NCBI GenBank assembly: GCA_009731375.1
Contig: BJOX01000178.1
Coordinates: 13,394 to 65,646 of the forward strand
Length of the DNA: 52,253 nt
DNA from: Paulinella micropora
Lineage: Eukaryota; Cercozoa; Imbricatea; Euglyphida
Direction: 5' to 3'
The notes under the pieces are model-generated. The model had not been told where the DNA came from, did not search any database, and was given only the letters and a program-made list of their open reading frames with translations. Position numbers and translations under genes: made by a program. Numbering within the stretch: position 1 is the first letter of the stretch; every line of letters begins with the position of its first letter. Below, piece by piece: positions 1 to 10,857 of this stretch.

Positions 1-160
1 GGGGGGGTCGTATCCATGGTCGGGATAGCCAGGGTAGGGGGGGTCTTATCCATGATCGGGATAGCCAGGGTAGGGGGGTCGTATCCATCGTCGGGGTAGC
101 CAGGGTAGGGGGGGGGGTGGTAGTATCCATCGTCAAGGTAGCCATTGCGGGGAGTAGCCA
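1..160. repeat. G-rich tandem repeat, about 36-42 bp unit
   Basis: Four degenerate units share the core TATCCAT (at 11, 47, 82 and 124) followed by a GGGGTAGCCAGGGTAGGGGG-like stretch. Spacing is 36, 35 and 42 bp. The array runs off the left end of the window, so its full length is unknown. No coding signal is seen in it. Confidence 0.85.
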
Positions 161-820
161 GCGTCGGGGTAGCCATGTGCCAGGTGTAGCCACGCCCCAG
201 ATCCCTGTGATGAGTGGTGTGTGTGAGAATACACACACTCCACGAGCTAAGCTAGCTGACACGCCCGTCAGACTGTGCCAGCTTGCTTCAAAAAATTTTA
301 CGGTGGAACCGTTATTTTTATATACTATTTTTCAGAAAACACGCACTTGTGGGACGGGTCCGGTGCCACCGCACACCACAAAAACCACCGGTGGCACCGG
401 TGACCACAAAAAATGCGAAAACCCTGCTGGTGGCACCACAGGCGGGTATTACCCTAGTTGTGGATGCATATCACGAATGCCACTTTTACCTGCGCGGATA
501 CGGGACAAAAAGGCAGTGGATTATCCCACTAGGACAAAAATGGCATTTTGTTTTATCAGGCCTATCGATAATATTTTTAAAAATATTTACATATATATAT
601 ATATATCGAGTTCGAAAATGTTTCTTTCGAGGGACAGAACTGAGATACCATGACTCTTCAGTTGTTGTTGTTCTATCCTCGCTCTTCTGTCACAATCCAG
701 TCACAATCCAGAAGAGCTTGTCACAATCCAGAAGAGCTTCTGGATTGTGTGTGTGACATCCATGAAAATTCTGAAAAACTTCCATTTCTGCCGTTCACGA
801 TCGTGCGGATGGCAAAAGCC
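161..820. other. Unassigned sequence upstream of the non-LTR element
   Basis: No supported gene. It holds an (AT)n run at about 588-606 and tandem copies of CACAATCCAG at about 690-735. The last copy forms a near-perfect palindrome: arm CACAATCCAGAAG at 722-734 and its reverse complement at 737-749, separated by AG. Part of this may be the 5' untranslated region of the following retroelement; its 5' end could not be placed. Confidence 0.5.
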
Positions 821-828
821 ACTTGTAA

Positions 829-2999
829 TTTGCCTTTCTCCACATGGGGTGAAGGTGAGGGCCGGCCCGGAGGACTACCAACCCGATGGTTTGGCGGACG
901 TGGAAGATCCCCCGAAGATGCAGCCCGATGCCGATCCTTCCTCTGAATCCGACGGGGAAGGGAGCGTGTAGGTGAAGAGTCTCCTGCTAGAGATGGAGAC
1001 GTGGGTAGAGCTCCGGTAAGGGTGCCGTCCCCCATAGGTCCTGACCCTAGTGTTGATGCCGAACCCGGTGGTGGGGATGCTGCCTGGTTCAACTACCCAG
1101 TGGTCCTACACAACGCTCTCCCTAGCACGAACCCTCTGGATGGAGGAGACACTGGATTGGCAGTCCGGGGCCTACTACTGTTATTCCGAGACGCTGACAT
1201 TACCTTCCTCCCGAGGGAGGTTTCGATAGATTCCTGGCTTCCTCACGTAGTTACGACCACTACTTGCAGTCTCTGCTCCACTGACTCTCAATCTGTTTCA
1301 TGGGCCATTCCCCTCTCTCTTTCTCTCCGCGAAGACGATCCTACCCCTTTTCCCTTAGCCGAGCTCCTGTCCCTGGCCCTTTCCTCTTTGCTCACTGCGG
1401 AGGAAGTCAAGGAGTTCAGAATCGTGCGATCCGTGAGCATGCAGAATGCCTTCTGCATGACATCCATCGCCCCGAGGGGCTACTCAATCTCTGCTCCCTA
1501 CGGTCCGTGCACCGCAATGTTTCATTCCTCCCGTCCCTCCTCGATCACCGATGGTCACAAGATGGGAAGGCCTGTTCCTACACTCTCCAATGCGTCACGT
1601 GCGTCCAGATAGAAGGAAATGCGCGGGCTTGGCAACGTCCCCACGCATTCAGCTTTGTTCGGAGTAACTCAGGTGAATGGGTGAAGTTCGATGATTGTTT
1701 TGTCTCGGTCCCTCAGAACAGGACTGCATGCAGGCTGATTGCTTCATATGGAGTGCAGCTACTGTTCAAGCGCTCTGCCTCCTCCCTCCCTGATCCCGGT
1801 ACAGTCGGGCCTCCTTTCCCTGCCGTTCAGCGCCTGGTCCTAAGCCTGAGCTCTGCCCCCAGGACTAATCGACAGTACCGAAAGCGCCTCCGCACTATTA
1901 TTCGGAACCTACGGAAAATGGCAGAGGACAAGAGGAATGAGCATGCCACCAACGCAGCTTCCTTCCATTCTCGGGCGCTCTCCCTCCTTGGGCAAGGGTT
2001 ATCAATCGAACGTGGTCTCCGCTCCCGAAACCCTGTCCCCTCCTCCTCTCCTCTTGATTTCTCCACTATCTTCAAGGTATACGAGCGATGCTTACGGGAT
2101 CATCTTCCCCAGCCACCTGCTAAGTGGTTCAGGGACTTCATGCAGTCTCATGAAGTGTTACGTGTAGGTGCCCAGGCCACACTTGTTTTTGCCTCCCTTC
2201 GATACAATTTGGAGCGGTTCCAAGGCACCAACGTCCTGTCGCTTTCGTCGCACGTACGAGAGCCACTCCTCACTTTCCCGCCACAAAAAGTTGACCCTCC
2301 CACTGCGCCCCGGGTGTCACAAGGAGCAGTCAACCAGTGGTTATGCTAAATGTTCCTCTTATTCCCCTCCTTTGGAGCCCAGCTTCTCCTTCAAGCTCGG
2401 AAGCCTTTGGCTGACAGGACAACCAAGGCGATGGAGTCGATAATCCAGGACGGGAGCCTCATGCTCCTGTCCTCTTGGTTCGCACTTTCCTCCCCCAGGT
2501 GCTTCGGTATGTCCAACGCCGTCGTCCGCGGGTTCTCATTGTTCGGGCGCAGGAAATTAAGGGACGCATCCTGCTTCATCGCATAGCCCGCTTTCGTTCC
2601 ATGGCCGCCGAGGGAGATTTTTCGCCCCGCTTCATGAACCCGCTTGGCATCTCTCTACCTGCTGTGCATTACAACCGCCTCAAAGCGATTCTGCTGCACA
2701 CACTGCTTTATATCGACGTCGGTGCTCGTGATGGTCTCCTAGAGCTCTCCACCCCCATAGGTCCCTATGGCCCTGAAGAGTATTTCCGACCCGACTTGGT
2801 CCACGCCAGTGCCTCTGCCTGGGTCGTTATCAGCGCTATCTTATGGGGTACCCAGGAGGGGGAAAACCCGTTGGATAACCCCGAGGAGAGTGGGATGCCA
2901 TGGACTGACAGCGATGACGAGGAGCACGCCCTTGCCTCATTGGCTCACCTCAGTCGGAAGGAGCGGCTAGTGGAGTCCATCGAAACCCACCGTTTAGAG

Positions 3000-3000
<1 letters not shown>
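829..3000 (+). pseudogene. Retroelement N-terminal region with USP-like (peptidase C19) segment, frameshifted
   Basis: The reading begins in an acidic segment (about 850-970), shifts near 990 to a frame open to 1612, shifts again near 1400-1430 to a frame open to 2349, passes a TAA at 2347-2349 and shifts near 2475. The middle part resembles ubiquitin-specific proteases: an AWFNYPVVL stretch at about 1082-1108 sits where the Cys box (consensus C-Y/W-x-N) would be, with Ala in the Cys position; a CSLC motif at about 1266-1277 recalls the USP zinc ribbon; RPHAFSFVR and EWVKFDDCFV (about 1636-1704) match the His box (GHYxxY) and the W-x-x-F-D-D box, followed by a YGVQLLFKR end like the USP YxLFYxR. 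The His and Asp are kept and the Cys is not seen, so the present copy may be inactive. The tail is acidic (TDSDDEEH). Recognised by eye from family motifs; a profile search is needed. Confidence 0.5.
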
Positions 3001-3046
<46 letters not shown>

Positions 3047-3974
3047 ACCCCCCCCCCCCCCCCCCCCGCCCCCCCGCNNNNNNNNNNNNNNNNNNNNNNN
3101 NNNNNNNNNNNNNNNNNNNNNNNNNNNNNNNNNNNNNNNNNNNNNNNNNNNNNNNNNNNNNNNNNNNNNNNNNNNNNNNNNNNNNNNNNNNNNNNNNNNN
3201 NNNNNNNNNNNNNNNNNNNNNNNNNNNNNNNNNNNNNNNNNNNNNNNNNNNNNNNNNNNNNNNNNNNNNNNNNNNNNNNNNNNNNNNNNNNNNNNNNNNN
3301 NNNNNNNNNNNNNNNNNNNNNNNNNNNNNNNNNNNNNNNNNNNNNNNNNNNNNNNNNNNNNNNNNNNNNNNNNNNNNNNNNNNNNNNNNNNNNNNNNNNN
3401 NNNNNNNNNNNNNNNNNNNNNNNNNNNNNNNNNNNNNNNNNNNNNNNNNNNNNNNNNNNNNNNNNNNNNNNNNNNNNNNNNNNNNNNNNNNNNNNNNNNN
3501 NNNNNNNNNNNNNNNNNNNNNNNNNNNNNNNNNNNNNNNNNNNNNNNNNNNNNNNNNNNNNNNNNNNNNNNNNNNNNNNNNNNNNNNNNNNNNNNNNNNN
3601 NNNNNNNNNNNNNNNNNNNNNNNNNNNNNNNNNNNNNNNNNNNNNNNNNNNNNNNNNNNNNNNNNNNNNNNNNNNNNNNNNNNNNNNNNNNNNNNNNNNN
3701 NNNNNNNNNNNNNNNNNNNNNNNNNNNNNNNNNNNNNNNNNNNNNNNNNNNNNNNNNNNNNNNNNNNNNNNNNNNNNNNNNNNNNNNNNNNNNNNNNNNN
3801 NNNNNNNNNNNNNNNNNNNNNNNNNNNNNNNNNNNNNNNNNNNNNNNNNNNNNNNNNNNNNNNNNNNNNNNNNNNNNNNNNNNNNNNNNNNNNNNNNNNN
3901 NNNNNNNNNNNNNNNNNNNNNNNNNNNNNNNNNNNNNNNNNNNNNNNNNNNNNNNNNNNNNNNNNNNNNNNNNN
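3000..3974. other. Poly-C tract followed by an 897-bp assembly gap
   Basis: Positions 3000-3077 are almost pure C, and 3078-3974 are N. The gap lies inside the retroelement coding region, so the true linker sequence and its length are unknown. Any protein read through this stretch is meaningless. Confidence 0.95.
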
Positions 3975-5100
3975 GGGGAGGGAGGCGGACCCTTTGGACA
4001 ACGCAGCACCGGTAGAACCTGGACTTCCCCCGCCGTTACTGGTGGAGCCCAAGAGGTGGACACAGGCCCAACACGACAGTTTTCAGCTGAGCGTTGCGGA
4101 GAGCCTGCAGGCGGCCCAACCCCCCCAGGCTACATTGAGACAGGCCATCCAAGCTGCAGTAGCTGGCGGATCACAAGTTAGTGAAGCTGCTCTTCCTGCT
4201 TCCCCTGTCCTGCCCCGCCACTTGCTAACCAGATCGCTCAGCCGCTTCCGTCACCGCTCCGTAGGGGGCATCCACGACCTCCTAAGTTTAGGCAGAAGTT
4301 TAGGAAGGTTCCCCGCATGGTAACTGCCCTTCAGTCCATCACGAGAGCCCTTCAGAGACGGATCCCGCGAGATCCAGGTTCCCACCTGACCAGGCTCTGA
4401 TTAAATATTTGCCATACGTTGCGAATGGAAGGGGAGCTGGTCGGTCACATCCTGGAAGAGCCAAGGTCGGCTGACCCGCTAAGACTTATCTTCTCTGCTC
4501 CCTGACGCGCTGAAAGTCCTAGCTAAGGCCAGACGAAAGATCAACATTCGTCTCGAGGAAATCAAACGTGCCAAACGGGAGTCCAAGCACAAGTTCCTCC
4601 TCCACGTCCAGTCGGATTCGGCCATGGAGACTCGCCCTCCGGAGGCTCTCCGGGAGCACTATGCTGACCTCTACCGCACCCGCGTCTCCAGCTTGGCGGA
4701 TGAGGAGCGCCGGCTTCACCAAGTGTTGGGGCCTGGAGCTACCATCTGGGTCTCACCAGAGGAGGCCAAATACAACCAACGAGAGCTCCTGCTGGGGAGC
4801 GATAGGTTCCGAGCGCCGATCCTCAGGCCGGGGGAGAAGATCGACAGGGGTAAGTTCACGGCCCTGAAATTCCGAGGGACCGCGGAGATTGATCCTCTTC
4901 TCAACCATTCCTCCAGCGAGACGGAATCTCATATCCAGTCCACCGCCGAGGCTGCGCTACAGGGAGCAGTCATGCGGACGCGCTCCCTCCTTGACGCCTG
5001 CACGGCACCAACTCTTCGCCAGTACACAGTCCAGTTCCTGACGATGACAGCGAACGGAGGCCAAACCGTAATTCCGAGGAGCGCAAGCGGTGGACGGTGG
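3975..5100 (+). pseudogene. Retroelement coding linker between the gap and RNase H
   Basis: The sequence is coding-like but shifts frame. A Pro/Gln-rich part (3994-4323) ends at a stop. An Arg/Lys/Glu-rich, probably helical part follows (about 4510-5060; motif KFLLHVQSDSAMETRPP at about 4585-4640). The coding frame then changes near 5040-5090 into the RNase H frame. No family was recognised. The segment probably belongs to the same polyprotein, because coding character continues on both sides without an intergenic gap. Confidence 0.45.
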
Positions 5101-6090
5101 CCAACCTCCCCTTTCAAGACGACTATGTAGCTCCACCCGTCGACCTAGTCCCCAAACTCATGGAATTCCTGGAAGCAGAGGCCTGGGAATACCTGGGGAT
5201 TCACCTGCCTGCTGGGGCCGACACCCGGGGACTTATCATCAGACTTCAATCCAACGCCTTCGCTTTGCGGCTCAGCTCTCTCCCTGCCGAATTCCAGGAG
5301 CGTTTCCCTGTGTCTCGCCTGGCCCCGCGGCTTGATCGACCCGAGGAGCTTTCCCCGGAAACTCTGTCCCCAGATGACGCTATCCTCGTCCCCGATGGAT
5401 CTTGCTTTCCGGAACTTGGAAACGCGGCTGGCGTTGCAGCCTTCCTTTTCTACAGTAATGAGATTATCGCTATCTATGGGAACGCTAATAAACCAGCCAC
5501 TAGTGAGGAACAGGAAGTACTGGCAGTGATGGCCGGTGGTCTCCAATTCATCAAAGAGATGGAATGGAAGCCTCGACGTGTATATGTATTCACTGACTAC
5601 CGGGCCCTCACTGACGCGAACCTGGAAGGAGAGGCCCATGAACTGTTCAAAAAGCGCGCGAAGCCACCCATCTGGGACGCTATCTTTCGCTTCCACATGC
5701 AGACGGCCCCGATTTCCTTCCACTGGGTGAAGTCTCATCAAGAGCAAAGCTTCGAGTGGGCGTTCCGACTTAACGAGTGTGCAGACCGCCTCGCCAAATG
5801 GGCTGTTCTGCGGCGGGCGAATCGCCTAAAGAAGATTAGGGATTGGGAGAAGCTTCGTATGAACCCGCCCCGCGATTCCAACGGCCGTCCCTACCTTATT
5901 GAGCCTTTCAAGGAATCCCGTATTGCCGGGGACCGCGTCAAGCAATTTATCACAATCTACAAGTGCCTCCCCCCACCCCTTTCCCGGGAGCAATCCCTCG
6001 ATCTGGCACGGCGACCGTTCTCCCTGGGAGAGCTGGAGCACGCCATCCAGGCAAAGAAGGGGTCTGCCCCAGGGAAGATGGGATCCCCCC
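5097..6090 (+). CDS. Retroelement RNase H type I domain (placed upstream of the RT)
   Basis: Type I RNase H hydrolyses the RNA strand of RNA:DNA hybrids made during reverse transcription. Counting from the codon at 5097, the acidic catalytic set is visible: Asp100 in LVPDGSCF, Glu140 in SEEQEVLAV, Asp167 in VFTDYRAL, His214 in WVKSHQ and Asp230 in NECADRLAKWA. Spacing and the final N-E-x-A-D-x-L-A-K pattern match the family, and the domain covers about residues 95-240. A basic linker of about 80 residues then leads to SAPG at about 6061, the start of the RT, where a 1-nt frame change occurs. The odd point is the order RNase H then RT, the reverse of the RNase H-bearing LINE clades known to me. 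The position 5097 is not a true start but the opening of the frame within a polyprotein. Confidence 0.85.
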
Positions 6091-7250
6091 TGACATCTTC
6101 GAATTCCTTTCGCAGGACGCGAAGATCAATTTGGGAGCTTTCTTCACGAATTGCTGGAATGAGCGACGAATGCCGAAAGATTGCAAGCCGGGATTACTCA
6201 GCCAGATCTGGAAAGGTATGGGGACAGGCGCCAACGTGACCGATTGGCGTGGGATTACAGTATTCAACGCAGTCCTTAATCTGTACGAAAAACTTGTCAC
6301 GTACCGGGTAGAGTCCTTCAAACTCCACACAGGATGCATCCGAAAGACCTCCAAGGCCAACACAACGACAGTGAGCGGATGCGATGAATGGAACATGGTG
6401 TTACGGTTGATGCTGGCTGATCTACGAGCGGCCCCCAAAATAACGGGCAGGAAAAAGACTTTGATTATCTTTTCCACCGACATGCGCAAGGCGTTCGACC
6501 GTGCGGAGCTCACATACATCTGCGAAGCATACTCCCATGTGGTTGCGAAGGAGGACGAATTTCCCGAACTGTTTGGGTTCCTCCGCCATCGGTTCAAGGA
6601 TTCCCCCCTCAAACTGAATTTGCCGGACTCTACGGGGAAGCCCATCATTCTGTCCGAAGAAATTCAACGCACCCGGTGTATCCCTCAAGGTGGCTCGCTG
6701 AGCCCGGGTACATATGGGGTACTAGGCGAATACCTCACCCGCCTGTGTCCCGCCCGACAATTCATGCCAGAAGGGTATCGTTTCTACGACGGGACTGACA
6801 GCGATCGGTCTCAGAACACCTCCGTATACTCCCTGCGGACCCCTATGACTGCGGATCACAAGTTTGCTGATGATAACTGGGCTGCCATCGGCGGCGACGC
6901 CCCCCCTGAGTTATTCATTCCCGAGGCACAGAAATGCTTCTCCCTCCTTTGCACGCAGCTACGGGCAGCACGTCAGATTTGCGCGGCGGAGAAATGCTCT
7001 GTCATCTGCCTGGTCAGTGAAGTTGGAAAAGGTGTCTACGCGGTCCCGATTCCTGGGCACGACCCTTCACGTGGTCCTAGTACAATTCGAAACCGCTCTG
7101 CTACTGAAGTCTTTCGTTCTCTGGGTCTCCACACTGACGGAGCAATAACCCGCAGATCCAACGGGACTACGCGATCATCTCGAGGTTCGTTGCCACAGCC
7201 CGGATGGTTCACAGCCTCAACCTATCGCCTGCACGGAAAAGGATAGCTCT
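6055..7250 (+). CDS. Retroelement reverse transcriptase, LINE-type
   Basis: The polymerase copies the element RNA into DNA. RT blocks appear in order: an SAPG...DGIPPDIFEFL start (about 6061-6110), DWRGITVFN (about 6241-6267), the motif A region TDMRKAFDR (about 6478-6504), QGGSLSP (about 6685-6705) and the catalytic FADD (about 6863-6875; equivalent to YADD). The open frame runs to 7246, but the last part (after about 7000) reads better in another frame, so an indel is likely near 7040-7060. All catalytic Asp residues are kept. The palm is LINE-like and not copia-like, and it lacks the VDD seen in the downstream copia element, so the two elements are unrelated at this level. Confidence 0.85.
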
Positions 7251-8138
7251 CACCAATCTCCTCACCAGCATCCTCGATTTTTCCTTTGGCTGGACCCCCT
7301 TTCCCCAAAAGTTGCTCCGGGACCTTGACACAGCCTTCCGGGATCACATCCAATCATCTCATCAGTAGATTCCTAACTCGGTACTTTACGGCCCAATTGG
7401 GATGGGTGGGGGTTTCGGTCTCCATCTGTTTTCCACTCGCTACAACCTACGAACGTTCACGGTCTTCATCAAATGCCTCCTATCGACCGATCCATATGTC
7501 CAATATGCGGTTGATGCTCACCTACGCCTAGCATGGGACTATTACTTCCCCAAGGAGAGAGCGCTTTGTCCTCAGCGGCTTCCCCTCCGGACTCGCCGAA
7601 AGTCTTCCAACATTACGCGATCCCACCAGCCGAGTCGCCCGCTCTTTCCTTTTCGGTGGGCCGGGGACGGTGGACCCCGCCCGCCACCAGCGTATCCACC
7701 GATTCATCCACCGGACATTTGGCGCATGCGTTCTGTCTTCCACGGGGTTGAGCCCCCACGGACTGCATCGTCCCAGCCTTCTACTCGCGCTACGTAAACG
7801 CTGTGAACCGAGGGGCTCTCCAAGATGATCCCCCCTTGCCAGAGGACATCAATAAACAGTGCCCCAAGCTTCCAGACCCACCTGACCAACCTTTCCTGGG
7901 ATGGCAAGGGCATCTCCATATGTTAAAGGGGGACCGTCATGACGGACTCATGGTGCTTCACTGGATTCGAGCCTGCAGAGCACTTGGGATCGGCGTTAAC
8001 CCGCATTCCTCCAGGGCAATGTCAGCGACTCGTCATGGCCTGAAGGGAGACAGCAGCAGATCGATGCAGAAAATAGGCTCGCTCAGTTCAAGGAAGCTTA
8101 TGACGTTCCCCCAGCCCGCTACGAATGGAATGCACTAG
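7251..8138 (+). pseudogene. Retroelement RT thumb/connection region, frameshifted
   Basis: The frame changes near 7250, 7390, 7560 and 7800. Segments such as FLTRYFTAQLG and MGGGFGLHLFSTRYN (about 7360-7450) resemble the R-x-x-G-G-L-G-L block found downstream of LINE reverse transcriptases. A Pro/Arg-rich stretch follows (about 7600-7800), then a less clear coding part to 8138. It is read as the continuation of the RT polyprotein, and no separate gene is implied. Confidence 0.45.
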
Positions 8139-8825
8139 AGATTCCAGTTGTCATCTCAGTTACCAACTTCCTCACCAAGGAGACGGTAGCACCAGGTACA
8201 GTGGACCAGGCCATCGCCTTAGTTAAAAAGAATTGGGCATCCTACAACCTTTGGAAGCTACGTCAACGATGCTCGGAGGATGCAAACAAAGTAAAGGCGG
8301 CGCCCCGGTTCGGCCTGACTTGGGGGATCCGGTCTGGGATTCGCAGACCTTTCCAGGCTATCGCCAATCGTTTCCTCCATCCCAACGGTGGTCTCTCGGG
8401 AAGGCAGGGCCTTTGCAATTGCTGTTGCGCCTGCGCCGATCTTGTTGTAGTAGAGGATGAGTGTAGCCAGGCTAGTGTTCACCTAATATCATTCACAGTG
8501 TCATACTGATATTCTTGCATGCTACCGCGCATAAGGTAGATCTACTGGTTACCGCCGCCCGCAGATCAAATCATGTTACTCTGGTTGATTACACCACCCG
8601 TGAAGATCAATGGCTGGTTCGCGAGGATGAGTCATATCTCACCTCGGTGCAGACTCGGGACGAACGACGTGAGACCTGGAACAGTGATGGACACCGGATA
8701 GACCCTCCTTTCCGCTGGGGGGACCCCAAGGCGTTCCGCGGGGAGGACCCGCCTGCCACCTGGCCTGCTATTCCCTGGAAGTCCTGGAAAGCGTGGGGCT
8801 ATAACCCGAGGGCGATATACGATCA
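8139..8825 (+). pseudogene. Retroelement C-terminal Cys/His-rich and possible endonuclease-like region
   Basis: One frame (8201-8509) carries ...RQGLCNCCCACADL... with further Cys and His residues, a plausible zinc-binding cluster. A frame change near 8480 leads to a second frame ending at 8829 with HKVDLLVTAARRSNHVTLVDYTT. The layout, a Cys/His cluster followed by D-[LIV]-[LIV]-V...x10-12...LVD, recalls the C-terminal zinc knuckle and PD-(D/E)XK restriction-like endonuclease of R2/NeSL-type elements. That similarity is only suggestive and the catalytic Lys is not clear. It could equally be an uncharacterised C-terminal extension. Confidence 0.3.
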
Positions 8826-9340
8826 TTGATACCTCCCACTGAAGAATCGATCCAAAGTCAGACCATCGGCAGCCGCCCAATGACCACTAATCTTATTGTC
8901 ATTGCGATGGGTGCTAAAGGTTACATTTCTCAGACCTCCTTTGACGAACTCTGCCTCCATTTCTCCAAGGACATTGCGGTACAGATTTACCAGGGCCTCA
9001 CAAGGATCTGCCACGAGCATATCATCCAGACATGGAATCTCCTTCACCACTTCCCGCAGGACCGCCCCCGGACCCCCCCTTCCGTCTCCAACAGCAAGCC
9101 TGATTGCCCTGTAGACGTGCCGTGGCCCAACGAAGCTCAAATCCAAGGGGGGGAAAAGTCCAACGCACCGATCCCGAAGACGTGCGAGGAGTGGGTCTCC
9201 TGTGGCGCGCATGGCCCACCAGCAAGTCTGACGACCCACTGGCACACCAGCCTGCCTCTGGAGTCTCTATTCCTCGCACCCTTGTCCCCCCCATCGAAGC
9301 CCACCAATCCTCGGGGCCATGGTACCGAAGGGACCTAGCT
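8826..9340 (+). pseudogene. C-terminal end of the retroelement coding region
   Basis: A frame open from 8826 to 9338 contains a protein-like first half (GAKGYISQTSFDELCLHF, ICHEHIIQTWNLLHHF) and a Pro-rich low-complexity second half. It follows the preceding segment after a short non-coding-looking join. No domain was recognised. The stop at 9336-9338 is the last one that can reasonably be assigned to the element. Confidence 0.35.
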
Positions 9341-10493
9341 CTGCCTCTAGATTTGAATTTTGCTACCAAGCCCCCACCCAGGCTTCTGCTTCTATCTTTC
9401 TCCCGACCTCGCCTCCGCCCGCACAGAGTCACTAGGGGGATTCACCGCCCTGTTTATGTCTCCCGCTATTCGGGAACTGCATGGTCATGGGGATGGAGGG
9501 CACGAAGGGGACAGGCTCATCATCTTCATAGTCTGCTCTCTCGAGAGTAATTTTTCTCAACCTTTTTCAAACTTTTCTGCCCGGAGGTTTTTCTGGCCCG
9601 TGGTGGGATTGGTCTTCAAGGCGGGACGGACGGACCAGGCGAATTCCCCTTTTTCGGCCTCGGACCACGTTCCCCTACCGGCCCCCCCCTTTTTTTCTCT
9701 CTCCCTTCCCCCGTCATCGGAGCTCCCCAGCAGTGAAGCAGGCGTCTCGTCGGCGAGTTCGTGTTGTGGGTACAGTCTGCATTATGGAGTCCGCGGTTCG
9801 GCACTGGAGGGTTTCCCGCTTCGACTTGGACGAGGGAGGCAGCAGTTCCTGTTTGCAACGGATCAGCAGTTCCGCAGTAGACGCTCCCCGGATATAATTG
9901 GCCTATGCCAGCCCGCGGCGGTTACTAGGTTTGGTTCCTTTTTTTTTTTTTTTTAGTTTCCTATAGCTGTTCCTTCTTCCTTCTTTCTTTCTTTCTTTCA
10001 TATACGCTTTACGATGTGCATCTGTGTCTTTCGACCGTTTGCGCACAGATCCTAGCGGGCTGCCACGCTCAAGGCCAAATGCTCCCCCAGCCAACAAACC
10101 CGTTCCGTCGGTGTCCCTGTTGCTGGTGGTTGTAGTGACGGTACCCTGAAACCGCTACGGGTTTGGGTGGGAATACTATCTTTCTCATTGTGCAATCAAT
10201 TCAGCAAAATAAATAATATGTCAATGACACCATTATGGGCAAGTTCAACTTTGACTGACTCAGTGACTGACTCGTTTTCAAGGAGGCTAGCCTCCGTTAC
10301 TAGTGACTGAGATATTAATTTTCAAACAATGACTCATGATGCCGCTTGACTTTGACACTTCAACTGTGAGTGAGTCGACTCCTGAGCCTACGGTCGACCC
10401 GCGCGTATTATTAATATTGTCAGTATTGTATACTCTAATAAAAATAATTTAAAAGTATAGGCTAGTACAGACGGTGATATATAGTACAGCTCA
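9341..10493. other. Non-coding sequence between the non-LTR element and the copia element
   Basis: No gene is supported. A T run at about 9939-9955 and a (TTTC)n run at about 9980-9999 could be part of a 3' tail region. Degenerate copies of TGACTGACTC lie at about 10250-10275, and AT-rich sequence leads to the 5' LTR. No target-site duplication of the copia element was found in its last bases. Confidence 0.5.
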
Positions 10494-10841
10494 TTGGACA
10501 ATTAATTAGACCCTTCCTCCTCAGCTATGTCCATATTGCTATTTTATACGTTAGCCTTATTCGTTACGGTTAGTAGTATTATTAGTTATTAATACAGTCA
10601 TTTAGAGTACCTTTTCTGGTACTGGTGGCACTAGCTTTTTACCATTACCATTATTGCCCATATCAGGCAGTTTCGTGGGTCATTTTCTGGAGGTACATCT
10701 TTTGTGTGACGTCGTCAGTTGGACTGGCGGGAATTGTTCAGTATTGTTAAATTCTTGAACGTGGGAAGCAGTTGGCCTGTAGGAGGGGGACGCCCCGAGT
10801 TCCGGTCGCCGTTTGCAGAAGTCGGGAGGTTTTTCTTCCAA
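10494..10841 (+). repeat. 5' LTR of the copia element (348 bp)
   Basis: It matches 20545-20896 along its whole length. I count four substitutions and one 4-bp indel near the left end (AATTAATTAG here against AATTCTTGAATTAG). Inverted ends are TTGGA and TCCAA. The next two bases, CG, are also shared with the 3' copy, so the right edge may be 10843. Confidence 0.93.
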
Positions 10842-10843
10842 CG

Positions 10844-10857
10844 GGTTATCGAGCCTT
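10844..10857 (+). promoter_or_regulatory. Candidate primer-binding site
   Basis: GGGTTATCGAGCC directly after the LTR resembles the initiator-Met tRNA primer site of many copia elements (TGGTATCAGAGC) with mismatches and one shifted base. The position is right but the match is imperfect, so the tRNA is not certain. Confidence 0.4.

Larger units (their letters stand above)
820..9340 (+). mobile_element. Large non-LTR-type retroelement with USP-like, RNase H and RT segments
   Basis: A long colinear coding region, broken by frameshifts and an assembly gap, contains a USP-like protease segment (about 1080-1755), an acidic linker (about 2860-2995), an RNase H domain (about 5379-5816), a reverse transcriptase (about 6055-7150) and a C-terminal Cys/His-rich region (about 8140-8820). 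No LTRs flank it, and the RT motifs (QGGSLSP, FADD) are LINE-like. The RNase H lies before the RT, whereas in the LINE clades I know it follows the RT. Termini and target-site duplications were not found; the 3' end is placed only by loss of coding character. It is probably dead or error-ridden as sequenced: at least eight frame changes are needed to read through. Clade assignment is open. Confidence 0.7.

Noticed and set aside
2945-4063. Continuous protein through the 3-4 kb gap
   Set aside because: It consists of unknown bases and a poly-C run read as poly-Pro or poly-Gly; nothing can be inferred.
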